Below are positions 1-8,651 of a stretch of 64,000 nucleotides of DNA, in pieces. Every line of letters starts with the position of its first letter. Position 1 is the first letter of the stretch. The notes beneath the pieces are model-generated. The model did not search any database, had not been told where the DNA came from, and saw only the letters and a program-made list of their open reading frames with translations. This DNA comes from SYAN01 sp049459795 (GTDB taxonomy: Bacteria; Actinomycetota; Actinomycetes; Nanopelagicales; Nanopelagicaceae): positions 1 through 64,000 of the forward strand of contig JBMUDS010000003.1 of the NCBI GenBank assembly GCA_049459795.1, written 5' to 3'. A program made the position numbers and the translations under genes.

Positions 1-1
1 G

Positions 2-184
2 ATCTCGGTGGGCGAGGAGAGCGAGACGCTTGAAGCAGTCTGTGAACCCTTCTTGATCAGGCAGGGCCTTCTCGCCAGAACCCCTCGTGGGCGAATCGCA
101 ACGAAGGCAGGGTGGCTTCATCTTGGGATGCGACCTCCTGAATCCATGGCAGCCCCGAGCCTCTTCGATGAAGGAGTGAACTAG
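2..184 (+). CDS. ruvB: Holliday junction branch-migration helicase RuvB, C-terminal end (partial)
   Basis: The reading frame open from base 2 ends in TAG at 182-184 and encodes about 60 residues beginning ISVGEESETLEAV and containing the PFLIRQGLLARTPRGRIAT stretch. This matches the C-terminal winged-helix DNA-binding domain of RuvB, including the conserved RTPRGR motif. RuvB is the AAA+ motor that drives branch migration with RuvA. The start and the ATPase domain lie outside the window. The gene usually sits upstream of yajC and secD in actinobacteria; here secD follows after only 11 bases, so yajC is not in its usual place. The stop codon also forms the first half of a -10-like hexamer for secD. 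Confidence 0.9.
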   Translation: MSVGEESETLEAVCEPFLIRQGLLARTPRGRIATKAGWLHLGMRPPESMAAPSLFDEGVN

Positions 185-187
185 ACT
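182..187 (+). promoter_or_regulatory. Putative -10 element (TAGACT) for secD
   Basis: TAGACT starts with the ruvB stop codon and ends 8 bases before the secD ATG. There is no Shine-Dalgarno sequence in between, so a very short or absent leader is predicted. No convincing -35 was seen. Confidence 0.35.
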
Positions 188-195
188 CTCGCCTC

Positions 196-1752
196 ATGTC
201 CTACGAGCGCAGCAGTTATAGCTCTGCCCGAAATCCTGCGAATCAGCAGCCGGTTCCGTCCAATCCCATCCGCACCCTTGTCATCCTCTTCGTCGTCTTG
301 TTGACGATGGGCGGAGTTGCAATCTTCACTGGTGCGACGACGGTCAATCTCGGTCTCGATCTTCGAGGTGGCACCTCCGTGACGCTTCAACCTAAGGTGA
401 AACCTGGTGAAGAAGGGACCATCACTGCTGAAGCAATCGATCAAGCGGTGAACATCATCCGCCAGCGCGTTGATGGCGTCGGTGTCGCAGAGAGTGAAGT
501 CGCGGCACAAGGCACTGGAATCAATCGTCAGATCGTCATCTCAGTACCTGGTGAAAATGGGCGACGCATCATCGACCTCGTCGGGCAAACTGCAGAGTTG
601 CGTTTCCGCCAAGTCTTGATCGAAACCAGCGGGGGTTCAGGTTCGAGCGCCATCGATGATGCAGCACTCCCTCCGGGCATCTCACCAGAGGTCGCAGAGG
701 AGTTCCGTAACTTGGATTGCTCACTCGCCGAAGATCGGGGAGGAGGGGTCCTTGATGATCCGAATCAAGCAGTAGCGGTCTGTGATCGAGATGGATTCCT
801 GAAGTATCTCCTTGCACCAGCAAAAGTTCTGGGCACTGATGTCTCTGGAGCGCAGGCCGTCTTCGATGCGACGACCACTTTAGGCTGGTACGTATCGCTC
901 GACTTCAGCAGTGAGGGTGGACGTAAGTTCGCTCAGGTCACGAGCGAGGTGGTCAACCTTCCATCACCACAAAATCAGCTAGCGATCGTCTTGGACGGGC
1001 TCGTCGTCTCGGCGCCGCGGATCAACGAGACTATCTCCGGTGGTCAAGCACAAATTACGGGCAATTTCACACAATTAGAGGCGCAAGATCTTGCAAACGT
1101 CCTCAAGTACGGCTCGCTCCCATTGGCATTCGAACGTGGTGAGGTGCAGCAGATATCGCCAACACTCGGTGCAGAACAACTCGATGCAGGATTGCTCGCT
1201 GGGATCATCGGTCTCCTTTTAGTTCTCGCATACAGCCTCTTCTATTACAGGGCGCTAGGTGTCGTTGCGGCCGGCTCACTGGTCATCGCTGCCTTCATCC
1301 TCATCGTTTCCTTCATGCTTCTGGGCGATTGGATCGGCTACACACTCACTCTTGCTGGTATTGCGGGCGCGATCGTCTCGATCGGCGTCACCGCTGACTC
1401 CTTCATCGTCTATTTCGAGAGACTCCGTGATGAATTGCGTGAGGGAAGGTCGTTGAAGACGGCAGTGGAGACAGCCTGGATTCGCGCACGACGAACAGTG
1501 ATCGTCTCCGACGTGGTTTCGATCATCGCTGCAGTCCTGCTCTATATCTTCGCGGTAGGTGGCGTTCGTGGCTTTGCTTTCACGTTGGGGTTGAGCACTT
1601 TGATCGACCTGATCGTCATCTTCTTCTTCTCGAAGCCCTTAGTGGTCGTCTTGGCGCGAATCAAGTACTTCCAGGATGGTAAGAAATTCAGTGGATTGTC
1701 GCCTAAGAATCTGGGCTTGAAGCCTTCACAGGAGAGGAGCTCACGTGTCTGA
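196..1752 (+). CDS. secD: Protein translocase subunit SecD
   Basis: 518 residues. SecD partners with SecF as an RND-type membrane complex that uses the proton-motive force to help the SecYEG-SecA translocon release exported proteins. A first membrane segment lies at about residues 27-45, followed by the family motif LGLDLRGGT (about 52-60), a long extracytoplasmic P1 region, and a cluster of five membrane helices from about residue 333. The second helical block contains the conserved GVTADSFIVYFERLRDE stretch. The length is typical for actinobacteria. The ATG at 196 has no Shine-Dalgarno sequence and is close to a -10-like hexamer. secF overlaps its end by 8 bases. Confidence 0.95.
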   Translation: MSYERSSYSSARNPANQQPVPSNPIRTLVILFVVLLTMGGVAIFTGATTVNLGLDLRGGTSVTLQPKVKPGEEGTITAEAIDQAVNIIRQRVDGVGVAESEVAAQGTGINRQIVISVPGENGRRIIDLVGQTAELRFRQVLIETSGGSGSSAIDDAALPPGISPEVAEEFRNLDCSLAEDRGGGVLDDPNQAVAVCDRDGFLKYLLAPAKVLGTDVSGAQAVFDATTTLGWYVSLDFSSEGGRKFAQVTSEVVNLPSPQNQLAIVLDGLVVSAPRINETISGGQAQITGNFTQLEAQDLANVLKYGSLPLAFERGEVQQISPTLGAEQLDAGLLAGIIGLLLVLAYSLFYYRALGVVAAGSLVIAAFILIVSFMLLGDWIGYTLTLAGIAGAIVSIGVTADSFIVYFERLRDELREGRSLKTAVETAWIRARRTVIVSDVVSIIAAVLLYIFAVGGVRGFAFTLGLSTLIDLIVIFFFSKPLVVVLARIKYFQDGKKFSGLSPKNLGLKPSQERSSRV

Positions 1753-2779
1753 GAACATGGACAGAGGTTCGTTAGGTGGACGTCTCTACCGTGGTGAGAC
1801 CTCGATTGATTTCGTGGGACGAAGGAAACAGTGGTACCTCGTCTCGTTGGCACTTTTCATCATCTCCATCGGTGCCTTCTTCATCCAAGGTATGAAATTA
1901 GGTATCGAGTTCAGCGGTGGCACGGTTCTCACTGTGACGAGCGACCAGGCGAGCGCCAGTAATGCACGCGAGACCGTTTCCTCCTTACCTTTCATCGAAG
2001 GTTTGATCGTCCAAGAATTGGGAACGGACAAGGTTCAAATTCGGACTGAATCGCTCGAACCCGATGAATTGGCACAAGTAGAACAGGCCCTGTCCTCAAG
2101 ATATGCAATATCGATCGAAACCATCGACGTTCAATCGATCGGCCCATCATGGGGAGAGGAGATCACGCGAAAGGGAATCACGGGCCTTGTCGCATTCTTC
2201 ATTATCGTCACGCTCTATCTCGCTATGACCTTCGAACCAAAGATGGCAATCGCTGCCTTCGTCGCCCTCTTCCATGACGTCTTCATCACGGTCGGAATCT
2301 ATGCATTGATCGGATTCGAGGTGACGCCAGCGACGTTGATCGGATTCCTCACGATCCTCGCATACTCGCTTTACGACACGGTGGTCGTTTTCGATAAAGT
2401 CCGCGAGAACACTAAGAACATCACACAGGTCGCTCGTCTCACCTATTCCCAGGCAGCCAATCTCGCGGTCAATCAGACCTTGATCAGATCGATCAACACA
2501 TCGATCGTCGCGGTCTTGCCGATCGCCTCCCTCCTCTTCGTCGGAGCAGGATTACTAGGGGCAGGTACGCTCAAGGATGTCGCTCTAGTGCTCTTCGTCG
2601 GCATGATCATCGGTACCTTCTCATCGCTCTTCATCGCGACACCTGTCCTTGCCGGACTTAAGGAGCGCGAGCCTGCGATGGTCGCTCTTGCGAAGCGAGT
2701 CAACTCACGAGGTTCCAACGATGATTCGAGCAGCGCGACTGTTCAACGCAAGCAGCCGAAGCGAGATAAGCGTCGCTAG
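1745..2779 (+). CDS. secF: Protein translocase subunit SecF
   Basis: 344 residues, GTG start at 1745 preceded by a good Shine-Dalgarno sequence (GAGGAG, 5 bases away) and overlapping the secD stop, so the two are translationally coupled. Membrane helix at about 29-47, then the signature LGIEFSGGT (about 52-60), a periplasmic-side loop and a C-terminal bundle of five helices with the YDTVVVFDKVREN motif. It acts with SecD in protein export. The tail is rich in lysine and arginine, which suits a cytoplasmic end. In many actinobacteria apt lies between secF and rel; here rel follows after 23 bases and apt is at 47.4-47.95 kb. Confidence 0.95.
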   Translation: MSENMDRGSLGGRLYRGETSIDFVGRRKQWYLVSLALFIISIGAFFIQGMKLGIEFSGGTVLTVTSDQASASNARETVSSLPFIEGLIVQELGTDKVQIRTESLEPDELAQVEQALSSRYAISIETIDVQSIGPSWGEEITRKGITGLVAFFIIVTLYLAMTFEPKMAIAAFVALFHDVFITVGIYALIGFEVTPATLIGFLTILAYSLYDTVVVFDKVRENTKNITQVARLTYSQAANLAVNQTLIRSINTSIVAVLPIASLLFVGAGLLGAGTLKDVALVLFVGMIIGTFSSLFIATPVLAGLKEREPAMVALAKRVNSRGSNDDSSSATVQRKQPKRDKRR

Positions 2780-2790
2780 ATAAAGGCCGG

Positions 2791-2796
2791 TAAAAT
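2791..2796 (+). promoter_or_regulatory. Putative -10 element (TAAAAT) for leaderless rel transcript
   Basis: TAAAAT ends exactly 6 bases before the rel ATG at 2803. No Shine-Dalgarno sequence is present, so transcription would start at or beside the A of the start codon. Confidence 0.55.
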
Positions 2797-2802
2797 CCGG
2801 TC

Positions 2803-4989
2803 ATGTCACTGCTCACACCGATACGGGACCGCGTGGTCTCGCAGTGGGCGGATGCAGAATTGGATCGGCTCGCCCTCGCCTTCGAAAAGGCCTCGATTGC
2901 TCACGAAGGACAACTTCGTAAATCCGGTGATCCATATATCACCCATCCAGTTGCCGTCGCAGAGATATTGATCGACCTCGGATTAGATAACGCAACCGTC
3001 TGTGCTGCTCTGCTCCATGACACGGTGGAGGACACTTCGTATTCATTAGAACTGTTGCGAGCTGATTTCGGGGACGAGATCGCGGGGTTGGTAGATGGCG
3101 TGACGAAGTTGGACCGGCTGAGTTATGGCCCTACTGCAGAAGCCGAAACAGTTCGCAAGATGATCGTCGCTATGTCGAAGGACCTCAGGGTCTTGATCAT
3201 CAAGTTGGCGGATCGTCTACATAATGCTCGTACCTGGAGCTTCGTCGCACCCGAGAGTGCGGCACGAAAGGCACGTGAGACGCTTGAAATATATGCACCT
3301 CTAGCTCATCGTCTCGGCATCAATACGATGAAGTGGGAACTCGAGGACCTATCGTTCAAGACACTCGAGCAGAAGAAGTATGAGGAGATCGATCGGTTGA
3401 TCTCCGAGAGATCACCCCAACGTGATCAATTGACGCAACAAGTCATCGAACAGCTCTCGACGGATCTAGCCGCAGAAGAGATCGTTGCAGAGGTGAAGGG
3501 AAGAAGTAAGCACCATTACAGCGTGTATCAGAAGATGGTTCTTCGTGGTCGAGAGTTCAACGACATCTACGATCTTGTCGGCGTCAGAGTTTTGGTGAGC
3601 GACGTGAGGGATTGTTACGCCGCACTAGGTTCGATACATGCTCGTTGGAGTCCAGTGCCAGGACGGTTCAAGGATTACATCGCGATGCCAAAGTTCAATC
3701 TCTATCAATCCCTTCACACCACGGTGATCGGTCCTACTGGGAAGGCTGTGGAGATACAGATCAGGACCCATGAGATGCATTCACGAGCAGAATTCGGAGT
3801 CGCGGCCCACTGGAAGTACAAGAGTGCTTCCTTAGGATCCGACTCAGAGAGCCGGAGTAGCAGCAGCACTGAGATCCTCTGGCTGAAGCAACTCCATGAA
3901 TTGCAACAGGAAACGCCTGATGTGGATGAGTTCCTGGATGCACTTCGATATGACCTGAGAACGCCAGAAGTCTTCGTCTTCACACCAAAGGGCAGTGTGA
4001 TCGCTCTTCCATCGGGTTCCACGCCCGTCGATTTCGCCTACGCAGTCCATACCGAAGTGGGGAATAAGTGCGTTGGCGCCAAAGTGAACGGAAAGTTAGT
4101 CTCGCTTGAGCAGCCATTGTCGAATGGCGACACTGTGGAGGTCCTGACCAATAAGAGTCCGACAGCGGGACCAAGCCGAGACTGGCTAGCGTTTGCCAAG
4201 TCACAACGTGCGCGATCGAAGATCAAGGCTTGGTACACGAAGGAACGACGTGAGGAAGCGATAGAGGCAGGGAAGGCGTCACTTGCACGTCAGATGCGTA
4301 AGGCTGGACTGCCGATTCAGAAGATTCTCGCAGGTGATGCTCTTATCGAGTTGGCGCACGAACTCAAGTTCACTGATATCGAAGCGCTCTATTGCGCCGT
4401 CGGGGACGGGCATGTCTCGTCTGCGTCGATAGTCGAGAAACTGGTTGCAGCCATCGGTGTAGAAGAACCTTTCGAGGATGTCATCGACTCCGCTATCGTG
4501 ACAAAGATCCCGATCACTCAGATCGAGCGACGAAGCAGCAGCGGAATACATGTCGAAGGCTCTGATGATCTGCTCGTGAAACTCGCTCGGTGTTGCACGC
4601 CCGTGCCAGGTGACGAGATAACAGGATTCATCACACGGGGCAGCGGCGTCTCGGTTCACCGCAGTGATTGCATCAATCTCCACGATCTAGAGCAGAATCA
4701 ACAGGATCGAATCGTGGCGGTGCGATGGAACAGTGATGCCAAATCCCTTTTCCTGGTCAATATCCAGATTGAGGCCCTGGATCGGAGTCGCTTGCTCTCA
4801 GATGTGACAAAGGCGCTCTCAGATCAACATCTCAACATTCTCAACGCATCGGTCCATACTGCGAAGGATCGGACCGCTTATTCTCGCTTCACATTCGAGA
4901 TGGCAGATGCGACACATCTAGACGCAGTTCTTGCGGCGGTGCGAGCCGTGGATGGTGTGTACGACGTATATCGAGTAACCAATAGCTAG
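2803..4989 (+). CDS. relA: Bifunctional (p)ppGpp synthetase/hydrolase Rel
   Basis: 728 residues. It makes and degrades the stringent-response alarmone (p)ppGpp. Domains in order: HD hydrolase with the HDxxED motif in LLHDTVEDT (about 70-78); synthetase domain with RFKDYIAMPK...YQSLHTT (about 288-307), where the RFKD form is typical of dual-function Rel enzymes; TGS domain from about 389 (FVFTPKGSVIALP); a conserved cysteine region (ARCCTPVPGD); and a C-terminal ACT domain. All hydrolase and synthetase hallmarks are present, so both activities are expected. The gene is probably transcribed from its own leaderless promoter. Its TAG stop overlaps the stop codon of the convergent DUF349 gene in a shared CTAG. 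Confidence 0.95.
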   Translation: MSLLTPIRDRVVSQWADAELDRLALAFEKASIAHEGQLRKSGDPYITHPVAVAEILIDLGLDNATVCAALLHDTVEDTSYSLELLRADFGDEIAGLVDGVTKLDRLSYGPTAEAETVRKMIVAMSKDLRVLIIKLADRLHNARTWSFVAPESAARKARETLEIYAPLAHRLGINTMKWELEDLSFKTLEQKKYEEIDRLISERSPQRDQLTQQVIEQLSTDLAAEEIVAEVKGRSKHHYSVYQKMVLRGREFNDIYDLVGVRVLVSDVRDCYAALGSIHARWSPVPGRFKDYIAMPKFNLYQSLHTTVIGPTGKAVEIQIRTHEMHSRAEFGVAAHWKYKSASLGSDSESRSSSSTEILWLKQLHELQQETPDVDEFLDALRYDLRTPEVFVFTPKGSVIALPSGSTPVDFAYAVHTEVGNKCVGAKVNGKLVSLEQPLSNGDTVEVLTNKSPTAGPSRDWLAFAKSQRARSKIKAWYTKERREEAIEAGKASLARQMRKAGLPIQKILAGDALIELAHELKFTDIEALYCAVGDGHVSSASIVEKLVAAIGVEEPFEDVIDSAIVTKIPITQIERRSSSGIHVEGSDDLLVKLARCCTPVPGDEITGFITRGSGVSVHRSDCINLHDLEQNQQDRIVAVRWNSDAKSLFLVNIQIEALDRSRLLSDVTKALSDQHLNILNASVHTAKDRTAYSRFTFEMADATHLDAVLAAVRAVDGVYDVYRVTNS

Positions 4990-6290
4990 TTACTGAACTC
5001 TGCAAGACCCTTCATCGCCTCTTCCAACCAAACTTTTCTGGCGTCAGCGGCTTCGCGCAGTTCGGTCGCACGCTTCAAATTCCCAGCAGCTGCCGCTTTA
5101 TCGGCTTGAGCGTTGTAATTTGCGATGGCATCTTGCAACTGAGTAACAACGTCATTAGCACGTGCACGCGCAGTCGGGTCAGTCTTGCGGGCATGGTTCG
5201 TTTCGGCTTCACGAATTGCTTCATTTACCTCTTTTACACGAGCGTCAAGGAGATCTCTCTTCTTGCGATCTGTCATGCCGATCTTTCGCCACTGATCATC
5301 CAATTCGCGGAATCGTTTACGGGCGCGCTGTGCATCGTTGATCGGCAATATCGCTTCGAAAAGCGCCACTAGTTCTTCGCGCTTGGCAAGATTCTGTTCC
5401 ATCGTCTCGCCTCGCTTCTCCAGGTCAGCAGCCTTTGCTTGGAAGAATTCATCCTGTGCGGATTTGAAGCGAGTCCAGAGCTTCGCATCATCACTGTGCT
5501 TACCCCGCCCAGCAGCTTTCCACTGCGACATCAGATCCTTGAACTTGTTGGCCGTGGCCAGCCAATCGCGAGAAGCCCGCAATGACTCTGCCTCTTCGAC
5601 GATTCTTTCCTTAGCGCTCTTTACCTCGGATTGCTTGGCGATCAAGGTCGCGAAGTGCTGACGACGACGCTTGTCGAATCGATTGCGCGACGAGGAGAAG
5701 CGTTTCCACAAGGCAGCATCGGTCGCCTTGTCCAAACGTGGGGCCTTCTTCCATTCATCAAGGAGGGTCTTCAATTTCTCACTCGAAACTTTCCACGATT
5801 CGGAGTCGGCGAGTGCTTCAGCCTCCACGACGATGCGCTCCTTGTTCTTCAGCGCCTCTTCCCGCTTCGCCGCCTTGGCGGCTTGTTCAGCCGCTTTCTT
5901 CTCTTCAAAGACTGACTTGTTCGCCTCGATCATGGCAGGAATCTGCTCAAGGGAGACTCGTAATGCCAGTAGATTCCCGACGCCGTTGAAATTCTCCAAT
6001 TGGACTCGCATCTTGGTAACGGCAACGTGGGCTTCGTCAGGGACGATGGCTCCACTCTTGACGCGAGCGCCGAGTAAGGCGATCTCTGATGCGAACATCT
6101 CGAATTTTCTAACGAAGTAAGCCAGCGCCTCTTCTGCGGTCTTGCCAGGGTAAGACCCGACTGGTCTCTCGCCAGAATCGGTCACAACGTAGACCGTGCC
6201 ATCTTCTCCAACTCGTCCATAGGCAAATGGATCGCCGATGAGTGCTGAAGCCGGTGATGCACCAACTCCTGGTGTCATGTTCTCGGTCAT
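4986..6290 (-). CDS. DUF349 domain-containing coiled-coil protein
   Basis: 434 residues, highly charged, with repeated helical units of the DUF349 type: KTLLDEWKKAPRLDKATDAALWKRF, then a similar block with LMSQWKAAGRGKHSDDAKLWTRF, then RFRELDDQWRKIGM. Each block carries a conserved W and a basic-aromatic pattern, and the C-terminus is long and alanine/lysine-rich. No signal peptide or membrane segment was seen, so it is probably cytoplasmic. The function is not established; DUF349 proteins are common in actinobacteria, often close to rel as here. The ATG at 6290 has a strong Shine-Dalgarno sequence (GGGAGG, 8 bases away), unlike many neighbours. It converges on rel with overlapping stop codons. 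Confidence 0.85.
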   Translation of the reverse strand: MTENMTPGVGASPASALIGDPFAYGRVGEDGTVYVVTDSGERPVGSYPGKTAEEALAYFVRKFEMFASEIALLGARVKSGAIVPDEAHVAVTKMRVQLENFNGVGNLLALRVSLEQIPAMIEANKSVFEEKKAAEQAAKAAKREEALKNKERIVVEAEALADSESWKVSSEKLKTLLDEWKKAPRLDKATDAALWKRFSSSRNRFDKRRRQHFATLIAKQSEVKSAKERIVEEAESLRASRDWLATANKFKDLMSQWKAAGRGKHSDDAKLWTRFKSAQDEFFQAKAADLEKRGETMEQNLAKREELVALFEAILPINDAQRARKRFRELDDQWRKIGMTDRKKRDLLDARVKEVNEAIREAETNHARKTDPTARARANDVVTQLQDAIANYNAQADKAAAAGNLKRATELREAADARKVWLEEAMKGLAEFSN

Positions 6291-6555
6291 GGTGATGGCC
6301 TCCCTACGTTGCGCGTCGGATGATTCGGATCCTCGCTACTGAACTGGCTTGAATCAATCCGCTCCCAAAGCAAGGTCTCTTAGCCGAACCGTGGAAGACC
6401 TTCCCATTAAGAACGGGGATCGAGCGTAAAAGGTACCCTGAGCCGAAGATTTTGTGAATCTCGCCCCTTCCAGGACTGATCCCACAGCGGGTGAATCGCC
6501 TGAAGAGATAGCCTTGAATGGCCTATACCTTGTGTAGCTCTATATGGAGGAAGAG

Positions 6556-7239
6556 ATGCTCATCGACCGGATAGTCGCACCCTATTTCGCGACGAATTGC
6601 TGGATCGTGGCAACTGGAGTCGGGCAGGAGTGTATCGTCGTCGACCCAGGAATCGCAGTCCCCGATCTGGTGCCGCGCATAAAGGAGATCACTGCTCGCC
6701 ATAATCTCAAACCGGTCGCGATTCTTATCACGCACGGTCATGTCGACCATACCTATTCAGTGTTGCCACTCGCTCGGGATGCTTCAGTGATGACTGCATT
6801 CATTCATCGTGAGGATCGTGTACTTCTCTCTGATCCCGCTCGTGGACTAGGTGTCCAAGGCTTGGCTCTCTTGCAAGAACTTGCGCCAGAGAAGAAATGG
6901 AGTGAGCCCGACCGAATCGAAGAAGTGAGCGACCAAGAAGTGATTGACCTTGCGGGTATGAGTATCGAGATCATCCATGCACCAGGTCACACCAGAGGTT
7001 CTGTGATGTATCGAGTCGACGGTCAATATCTCCTCAGCGGTGACGTCCTTTTCAAAGGAGCCATCGGAAGGACTGATCTTCCGACAAGTTCACCACGCGC
7101 TATGCGAATCTCGCTTACGGAGAAAGTCCTACCGCTTCCTGATGAGATCCATGTCCTTCCGGGGCATGGTGACGAGACTTCGATCGGCGCAGAGAAGCGA
7201 AGTAACCCTTTCTTGCTGGAGTTACTCCCGAATCGGTAG
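6556..7239 (+). CDS. Metallo-beta-lactamase-fold hydrolase (glyoxalase II-like)
   Basis: About 227 residues. The zinc-binding motif THGHVDH is followed by the downstream ligands in APGHTRGSVMY and LLSGDVLFKGAIGRTDLP, then a final LPGHGDETSIG. This order and the GRTDLP stretch fit the glyoxalase II/YcbL-like group of hydrolases acting on thioesters or related substrates; the exact substrate cannot be read from sequence. I chose ATG 6556 because GGAGG at 6546-6550 sits 5 bases upstream; an ATG at 6544 lies inside that ribosome-binding site. It precedes hisS, an arrangement common in actinobacteria, where a peptidyl-prolyl isomerase often also lies nearby. Confidence 0.85.
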   Translation: MLIDRIVAPYFATNCWIVATGVGQECIVVDPGIAVPDLVPRIKEITARHNLKPVAILITHGHVDHTYSVLPLARDASVMTAFIHREDRVLLSDPARGLGVQGLALLQELAPEKKWSEPDRIEEVSDQEVIDLAGMSIEIIHAPGHTRGSVMYRVDGQYLLSGDVLFKGAIGRTDLPTSSPRAMRISLTEKVLPLPDEIHVLPGHGDETSIGAEKRSNPFLLELLPNR

Positions 7240-7290
7240 AGAACGCGCTCCAGAGCGAGTGTTCACCTTCGTGATATCGATGAGGCACTT

Positions 7291-7296
7291 TAGAAT
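7291..7296 (+). promoter_or_regulatory. Possible -10 element (TAGAAT) for hisS
   Basis: TAGAAT matches 5 of 6 positions of TATAAT and would give a leader of about 30 bases carrying AAGGAGAG as the ribosome-binding site of hisS. No clear -35 was seen. Confidence 0.4.
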
Positions 7297-7331
7297 TTGG
7301 GTTTCAACGCTGAGGCAAGGAGAGCCAGATC

Positions 7332-8588
7332 GTGCGATTCCAAGCACCTAAAGGCGTGAGTGAATACTTTCCGCCACGCTCCCTTGCATTCGAGCGAGCG
7401 AAAGATCTCCTTCTACGTCCTGCTCGAAGAGCGGGCTATCAACTGATCGAACTCCCGATCTTTGAAGACACGGAACTCTTCACTCGCGGCGTCGGCGAAT
7501 CAACGGACGTAGTGATGAAGGAGATGTACACATTCGAAGATCGCGGTGGCAGATCCATCACGTTACGCCCAGAAGGAACGGCCGGAGTCATGCGGGCTGT
7601 GATCGAACACAGTCTGGATCGTGGCCAATTGCCGGCCAAACTCTTCTATGTCGGACCTTTCTTCCGTGCTGAAAGACCACAGGCAGGTAGGTATCGCCAG
7701 TTCTATCAAGTCGGTATCGAAGCGATTGGATCCGTGGATCCATCTCTTGACGCAGAGGTGATCCAGATCGCCCATCAAGGTTTCACATCGCTCGGACTGA
7801 AGCGGTTCTCATTGAAGATCACCTCTCTCGGTGATGCTGAATCGCGTGCCGCTCATCGAAGGGATTTGGTCGAATTTATCTCGAAGCTCTCGCTTGACCA
7901 AGAGACGAAGAGTCGAGCGGAGCGCAATCCACTCCGACTCTTCGATGATAAGCGTGAAGAGATCCGCAAGGCCATGTCAGTCGCACCGACCCTACTCGAC
8001 TATCTCAGTACCGCATCGAAGGAGAACTTCGATGATGTCCTTGCGCTCCTCGATCGCGTAAAGATTCCCTATGAGATCGACCCACGTATGGTGCGTGGTC
8101 TTGATTACTACACCGGTACGACTTTCGAGTTCGTCCACCATGACCTAGGTACTCAATCGGGAATCGGCGGTGGTGGGCGCTATGACGGATTGATGGAGGC
8201 TTTAGGAGGACAACCTCTCAGCGGAATCGGTTTCGGCCTCGGTATCGATCGCGTTGTTTTAGCTTGTGAGGCGGAGGGTGTGGAGATTGGCCACAACGAT
8301 GCTTTGGATCTCTTTCTCATCCCATTGACTCCCATGGCACGGAATGAAGCTTTCAGCATGGCTACTGAATTGCGTCGCGCGGATCTGACAGTCGATATCT
8401 CATTCGGCGAGCGAGGACTCAAGGGAGCGATGAAGTCCGCGGACAAGAGGGGAGCGAGATTCGTTGCGGTTGTCGGTGATGACGATCTGACTTCCGGTGA
8501 AGTGAAGATCAAAGAGATGAGCACGGGTGAGAGCACAACCATTAGACTCGACGCCTTGGAAATAGCTTCGAAGATTCGTTCTTCTTGA
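7332..8588 (+). CDS. hisS: Histidine-tRNA ligase
   Basis: 418 residues, GTG start with AAGGAGA upstream. Class II aminoacyl-tRNA synthetase that charges tRNA-His. Motif 2 appears as TLRPEGTAGVMRA (about 77-88), the histidine-specific motif as RGLDYYTGTTFE (about 255-266), motif 3 as GIGFGLGIDRV, and the C-terminal anticodon-binding domain begins around residue 325. The length is standard. It forms a run with aspS, and alaS lies 2.3 kb further on, so this region concentrates translation genes. Confidence 0.95.
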   Translation: MRFQAPKGVSEYFPPRSLAFERAKDLLLRPARRAGYQLIELPIFEDTELFTRGVGESTDVVMKEMYTFEDRGGRSITLRPEGTAGVMRAVIEHSLDRGQLPAKLFYVGPFFRAERPQAGRYRQFYQVGIEAIGSVDPSLDAEVIQIAHQGFTSLGLKRFSLKITSLGDAESRAAHRRDLVEFISKLSLDQETKSRAERNPLRLFDDKREEIRKAMSVAPTLLDYLSTASKENFDDVLALLDRVKIPYEIDPRMVRGLDYYTGTTFEFVHHDLGTQSGIGGGGRYDGLMEALGGQPLSGIGFGLGIDRVVLACEAEGVEIGHNDALDLFLIPLTPMARNEAFSMATELRRADLTVDISFGERGLKGAMKSADKRGARFVAVVGDDDLTSGEVKIKEMSTGESTTIRLDALEIASKIRSS

Positions 8589-8651
8589 CTAACTTCCCAC
8601 TCGAAGAGAACCGCGATTCGGGGAAAATGAAAATGGAAGGGTAGGCGCGAC

